Positions 60,646 through 64,000 of a DNA stretch of 64,000 nt are shown here, in pieces. This DNA is from Pycnococcus provasolii (Eukaryota > Chlorophyta > Pseudoscourfieldiophyceae > Pseudoscourfieldiales). A program made the position numbers and the translations under genes. The notes beneath the pieces are model-generated. The model saw nothing but the letters and a program-made list of their open reading frames with translations. It searched no databases and was not told where the DNA came from. The stretch spans positions 1 through 64,000 of the forward strand of contig CP150552.1 of assembly GCA_049487715.1 (NCBI GenBank), written 5' to 3'. Each line of letters opens with the position of its first letter. Positions within the stretch are counted from its first letter, which is position 1.

Positions 60646-62259
60646 ATGGACAACGCTGCTTCCGCAACGCGCGGGTGCCCGCTGCCGTACCCGCTCAAGT
60701 TCGAGGAGGCGAAAAGATTCGTCGACACAAACGCGCACATCGAAAAAGACTTTGACACAGAAACGAGACTCGTGCTCTACGCGCTCGCCAGACAGGCCAA
60801 AGACGGGCCGTGCACGGACCCGCGGCCTTGGGCGTGGGACGCTGTCGCAGCAGCCAAGTGGACGACGTACCGAGCTCTCGGCGACATGATCGTGCCGGAG
60901 GCGTGGAGACTGTACGTTAAGACGCTCGACGAAGCTCTGCCTGCGTGGTGGGAGCTTGCGGAAAAGCAGAAGCTCAGCGAGGCAAGCGGGGCACCCGCGA
61001 CGGAGAACGGAAACGGGCACGGCGCCGACGCCGACGTTGAAGATCCGGTGGTTGGGCCTTGCGCAGCGGACGTCGTCAACGTCAGCGCGCCTTCTCCCGC
61101 GCTCTCAATGGCGCTCGCGCAGGCGCAGCCTGGCACGTGGGTGGAAGTGGAGAGCGCGGGCGTGCTGCCGCGAGCTCGCTTCGAGCACGACTGCGCCGTC
61201 GTCGGAACCGCGCTGTACGTCGCCTTTGGGAACGCCGGTGGGCGGTGCCTTGCTGACGTGCACCGTCTCGACCTCCTCACCATGACTTGGCACGAGATTG
61301 GGGATGCGTCGAGTGGCGGAGACCAGCCGCGTGCAACCGCGGGCCACACGCTTACCGCGGTTGGCAGCCGTCTCGTTCTCATTGGCGGGTACGCAAGGAG
61401 CAACGCGCTCGCTGGGAACGGACGGCTGGAGGCGTGGCAACTTGACACCGCCGATGCCAGTGCAAGATGGCATCGCATAGACGCTGGTGGTGACGTACCG
61501 GATGCGCGTGCGTGTCACACCACGTGTCGCGTGGGAAGCCGCCTTTACGTTTACGGCGGTGAGAACACGGCGCGGAAGGTGCTCGGCGATCTGCATTACC
61601 TGGAGCTCGCCAACCCGGCAAGGCCAAGGTGGGTCTGCGTCGACAGCGCGTCTGGGAACGTGCCTCCACCGAGGGCGGGTCACACGGCGTGCTCACACGG
61701 TGCGGGGCAAGACGCGGAGATGGTCCTTTTCGGAGGTGGCACGCGATCTGACGTGTACTCGGACGTGTACTCGTTTCGCCCCGATCCGCCGAGATGGGAG
61801 CGGCTCGTGCTAGATGGACCGGCGCCAGAACCACGATCGGGACATGCCAGCGCGCTCGTGAGCGGCCGTTACTGGTTCGTTGCAGGTGGAGGCAATGGCT
61901 CCGGTGGCGTGGAGGCGACGCGCGTGCTCGACCTGGCGCGGCGCGCATGGTTGCCGCAAGCTGTCGCCTCGGTCGCGCCCACCTACGTCAAGGCTGAGGG
62001 TTTGAGCGTTGCCACGGTGGGACATACTGACGACGGGTCGGCCGTGCTTCTGTGCTTCGGCGGGTACAACGGCCGAACGCACGCCAAGACGCACGTTCTC
62101 GTCGCCCCACTGGTCGACCGCAGTGAGACGTTGTCGCCGGCGATGGCAGGTGAAGGCGAGAAGGATGACGATGTCGAAGGCAACCTTCGAGCACGCATTG
62201 CGCAGCTTGAGAATGAGCTAGCGGAGTTGAGGCAGCGCGTGAGTGCAAGTGATACATAG
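60646..62259 (+). CDS. Acyl-CoA-binding protein with kelch repeats (ACBP4/5-like)
   Basis: 537 residues. An acyl-CoA-binding domain occupies about 12-105 (YPLKFEEAKRFVDTN, LYALARQAKDGPC, KWTTYRALGDM). About 160-500 hold five to six kelch repeats (GGR, LIGGYARS, YVYGGENTARK, VLFGGGTRSDVYSDVY, WFVAGGGNGSGG, CFGGYNGRTH), enough for a propeller. A C-terminal coiled coil (LRARIAQLENELAELRQRV) ends the protein. This is the layout of plant ACBP4 and ACBP5, cytosolic carriers of long-chain acyl-CoA; the kelch part mediates protein contacts. Confidence 0.93.
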   Translation: MDNAASATRGCPLPYPLKFEEAKRFVDTNAHIEKDFDTETRLVLYALARQAKDGPCTDPRPWAWDAVAAAKWTTYRALGDMIVPEAWRLYVKTLDEALPAWWELAEKQKLSEASGAPATENGNGHGADADVEDPVVGPCAADVVNVSAPSPALSMALAQAQPGTWVEVESAGVLPRARFEHDCAVVGTALYVAFGNAGGRCLADVHRLDLLTMTWHEIGDASSGGDQPRATAGHTLTAVGSRLVLIGGYARSNALAGNGRLEAWQLDTADASARWHRIDAGGDVPDARACHTTCRVGSRLYVYGGENTARKVLGDLHYLELANPARPRWVCVDSASGNVPPPRAGHTACSHGAGQDAEMVLFGGGTRSDVYSDVYSFRPDPPRWERLVLDGPAPEPRSGHASALVSGRYWFVAGGGNGSGGVEATRVLDLARRAWLPQAVASVAPTYVKAEGLSVATVGHTDDGSAVLLCFGGYNGRTHAKTHVLVAPLVDRSETLSPAMAGEGEKDDDVEGNLRARIAQLENELAELRQRVSASDT

Positions 62260-62429
62260 AATATATCTCGCTATTACAATGTATACCCTTACCCCACAAC
62301 TTATATCTAGTCTACATATAATGTCGAATGTAAAGAAAATACTTAGGAACTTTCCTGGAAAAAAAATTTTATATTGAGGCTCTGTTTACAAAGGACGACA
62401 ACACTAGCATAACCCAAACCACGCAACCT

Positions 62430-63191
62430 TCATGATGCACTTAACCGCGTGTACAACAGGATCATCGTTGCTATGCACGCAGTCAGCGAGCAAGCGACGA
62501 AGGCGCGCGCTGGCGTGCAAGTGTTTGCGCGCCCGCGGCTCGACTTGCGTGCAATGCCCCCACCGTCCTTTTTTGCGTCGGCATCCATGACTAGCTGCGG
62601 GTTCGTCACAGGTAAGCACTCCGTCGCGAGTCCTTGGAATCCGACGTGCTGCAGCAGCTGCCTGTGCCACGGCGCACGTCGCACGTACTTCCCCTCCCCA
62701 CTATCGTCGTCGTCGTCGTCGTCGACGGCGCCATTCATCCGCGCGCCGAGGCTGACTCGGTGTTCGTCTGCCCCCGCCAAGCTTCCCCTCACGCCGCCTC
62801 GCTTCGCCGCGCTTCCCGGTGCGTACGGCACAGACGCCGATCCTGCCCCTCCGTCGAGCGCTGGCGCGGGTGCCGCCTCGAGCAAGCTCCTGTCCGCGAC
62901 GTAGACTGCGGTCGCCGCCGCCCTCTTATCGTCGAGCGGCGTTTCCTCTACGAGCAGGTCCTCAATGTCCTGCAGGTCGTCCATGCCGCGCACCGCCTTT
63001 CCCGTGGTTGCGTGCGTGATGGACTGGATTCCTCGCAGCTGCAGTCTGCTGCAGCAGAGCGCGAGGAAGTCCTGGAAGGATGCGTCGTCCGCGACACCGA
63101 GCGCCCTCTTGCGTCGTGTTCGCGGCACGCTGTGGTCGTCGATGCGGTTGGATACCGCGACGAAGACAATGCGCGACGGGTGCGAAGACAT
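62430..63191 (-). CDS. Tail-anchored protein with ubiquitin-/DCX-like N-terminal domain
   Basis: 253 residues from the ATG at 63191 (MSSHPSRIV). The first 85 residues (VFVAVSNRIDD, ASFQDFLALCCSRL, ITHATTGKAVRGMDDL, IEDLLVEE) follow the strand-helix-strand order of a ubiquitin-like or doublecortin-like fold, where the last part sets parameters as in DCX domains. The middle is low-complexity with an acidic run. A single hydrophobic helix at the extreme C-terminus (FVACSLTACIATMILLY) with few residues after it indicates a tail anchor in ER, mitochondrial or plastid envelope membrane. The fold call is tentative. Confidence 0.6.
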   Translation of the reverse strand: MSSHPSRIVFVAVSNRIDDHSVPRTRRKRALGVADDASFQDFLALCCSRLQLRGIQSITHATTGKAVRGMDDLQDIEDLLVEETPLDDKRAAATAVYVADRSLLEAAPAPALDGGAGSASVPYAPGSAAKRGGVRGSLAGADEHRVSLGARMNGAVDDDDDDDSGEGKYVRRAPWHRQLLQHVGFQGLATECLPVTNPQLVMDADAKKDGGGIARKSSRGRANTCTPARAFVACSLTACIATMILLYTRLSAS

Positions 63192-63479
63192 GGCTGACAC
63201 GGAAAATGAGAATGAGAATGAGAAATGAGAATGAGGGAGCAATCTCAAAAAACGAAAAAACGCTGTCTGTCTACCAAGACCAACCTTCGAGGAGGGGGAA
63301 ATTCGGAGGAGGAGGAGCAATGCAGCTTTCAGGGGGAAGGAAGTCTGATTGAGAAGTCTGGGGAGAAAGAAGGAGGGGACGTTCTAGTTCGGGGTTGGGC
63401 TCTTCCTTTCCGCTTTCTGCTTTCCGCCACCTCTTCCCGCCGCCATCCCGATTCCAGGACCCTCCATCCTTTTGTTCCT

Positions 63480-64000
63480 ATGCCTGCCAAGGGGCGCAAG
63501 CGCCGCGAGCGCAACCAGCAGCGCGCGGCGTCCGCCAAGGCGAGCTGGCTCGGGAGCGACGGATTCAACGCAGCGAGGCAAATCAACAGTGGCAAGGCGA
63601 AGAGAACGGACGCAGAGGACAGGAGAGTCAGGAAAGCGGTGGAGGAACAGCAGCTAAGCAGGAGAGAAAAAATGCTCAAGCAGATGATGCAACAGACGGA
63701 AACGGAAACGACGCAGAAACAGCAAAAGCAAAACGACGCGAACGGGAACCACGGAGTTGCGAAGGAATCAACAGCAGCGCCGGAACAGCCCGAAACGAAA
63801 GACGGGAAGAAGAAACCTGTCGTTGTCGTCGTGCCGCAGGAAACGATGCCGGATTCCAAAAAGCAAGCACGAAGACCTTCGGACGTGCCCATCGCCAAGC
63901 CCAAAACGTTAACAAGTGCGCGCAAAAAGGCGTTCCTCGTCGCAAAGAAGGAGAAGAAACGAGCGAGGAAGACGCAGCAGACAGCCTCGTCGCACGGACT
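63480..64000 (+). CDS. Lys/Arg-rich protein, N-terminal part (runs off the window)
   Basis: From the ATG at 63480 the frame stays open to the edge, at least 173 codons. It starts MPAKGRKRRERNQQRAAS and is rich in Lys, Arg, Gln and Glu throughout, ending in RKKAFLVAKKEKKRARK. This is the look of a nucleolar or ribosome-assembly factor; N-termini of DHX37/Dhr1-type helicases are similar, but no diagnostic domain is inside the window. Partial by truncation only. Confidence 0.65.
   Translation, partial: MPAKGRKRRERNQQRAASAKASWLGSDGFNAARQINSGKAKRTDAEDRRVRKAVEEQQLSRREKMLKQMMQQTETETTQKQQKQNDANGNHGVAKESTAAPEQPETKDGKKKPVVVVVPQETMPDSKKQARRPSDVPIAKPKTLTSARKKAFLVAKKEKKRARKTQQTASSHG

Overview
This window is the end of a nuclear chromosome from a compact, GC-rich eukaryote, most likely a small green alga of prasinophyte type. 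Plant-lineage markers are RHL1 (plant topoisomerase VI subunit), a PEAPOD-type PPD domain, an acyl-CoA-binding/kelch protein of the plant ACBP4/5 layout, an organellar-type peptide deformylase, DapF and a KEA-type antiporter. Serine-proline-rich (SPPP)n cell-surface proteins of the volvocine/prasinophyte style, very short intergenic gaps and few introns (about 0.1-0.23 kb, GTAAGT or GTACGT donors) agree. A circularly permuted tRNA gene, a class known from prasinophytes and red algae, supports the same placement. The telomere unit is TTAGGG rather than the TTTAGGG usual in plants. I cannot fix the genus.

Layout. 1-2.2 kb: perfect telomere, degenerate 12-mer telomere-like repeats, a duplicated ~165-bp subtelomeric element beside a second telomere-like block, and a broken class III nucleotide cyclase. 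2.2-27.7 kb: a subtelomeric island of five large surface or membrane proteins: a polycystin-1/PKDREJ-like protein (EGF-REJ-GPS-multi-TM, two exons), a secreted/TM RCC1-propeller protein, a divergent pair of EF-hand/TM/Cys-module paralogues (one ending in an FG-GAP-like propeller, one in a C-type lectin), and a pectin acetylesterase/Notum domain fused to an ABCG half-transporter. Four of the five carry long polyproline arrays.

28.3 kb: a permuted elongator tRNA-Met(CAU) gene on the minus strand marks the edge of ordinary gene-dense sequence. 28.5-64 kb: housekeeping and signalling genes packed head-to-head and tail-to-tail: KRI1 (one-base frame break), an alpha/beta hydrolase, an AUH-like enoyl-CoA hydratase, IMP dehydrogenase, an MRH/ATG27-like membrane protein, a six-EF-hand protein, an anoctamin (two exons), RHL1, KEA antiporter, a small coiled-coil protein, a PPD-domain protein, a frame-broken small gene, a paladin-like phosphatase (two exons), an mTERF-like/SAP protein, peptide deformylase, diaminopimelate epimerase, ACBP-kelch, a tail-anchored protein and the start of a Lys/Arg-rich protein running off the end.

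The most notable points are the permuted tRNA gene, the esterase-ABCG fusion, the polycystin-like protein rebuilt across an intron, a recurring CxxRGDC motif shared by two neighbouring surface proteins, a ~298-bp tract of apparent identity between inverted paralogues (gene conversion), and a C-type lectin domain interrupted by a minisatellite that could be a 3n-length intron. All readings come from inspection by eye; no search or alignment program was run.
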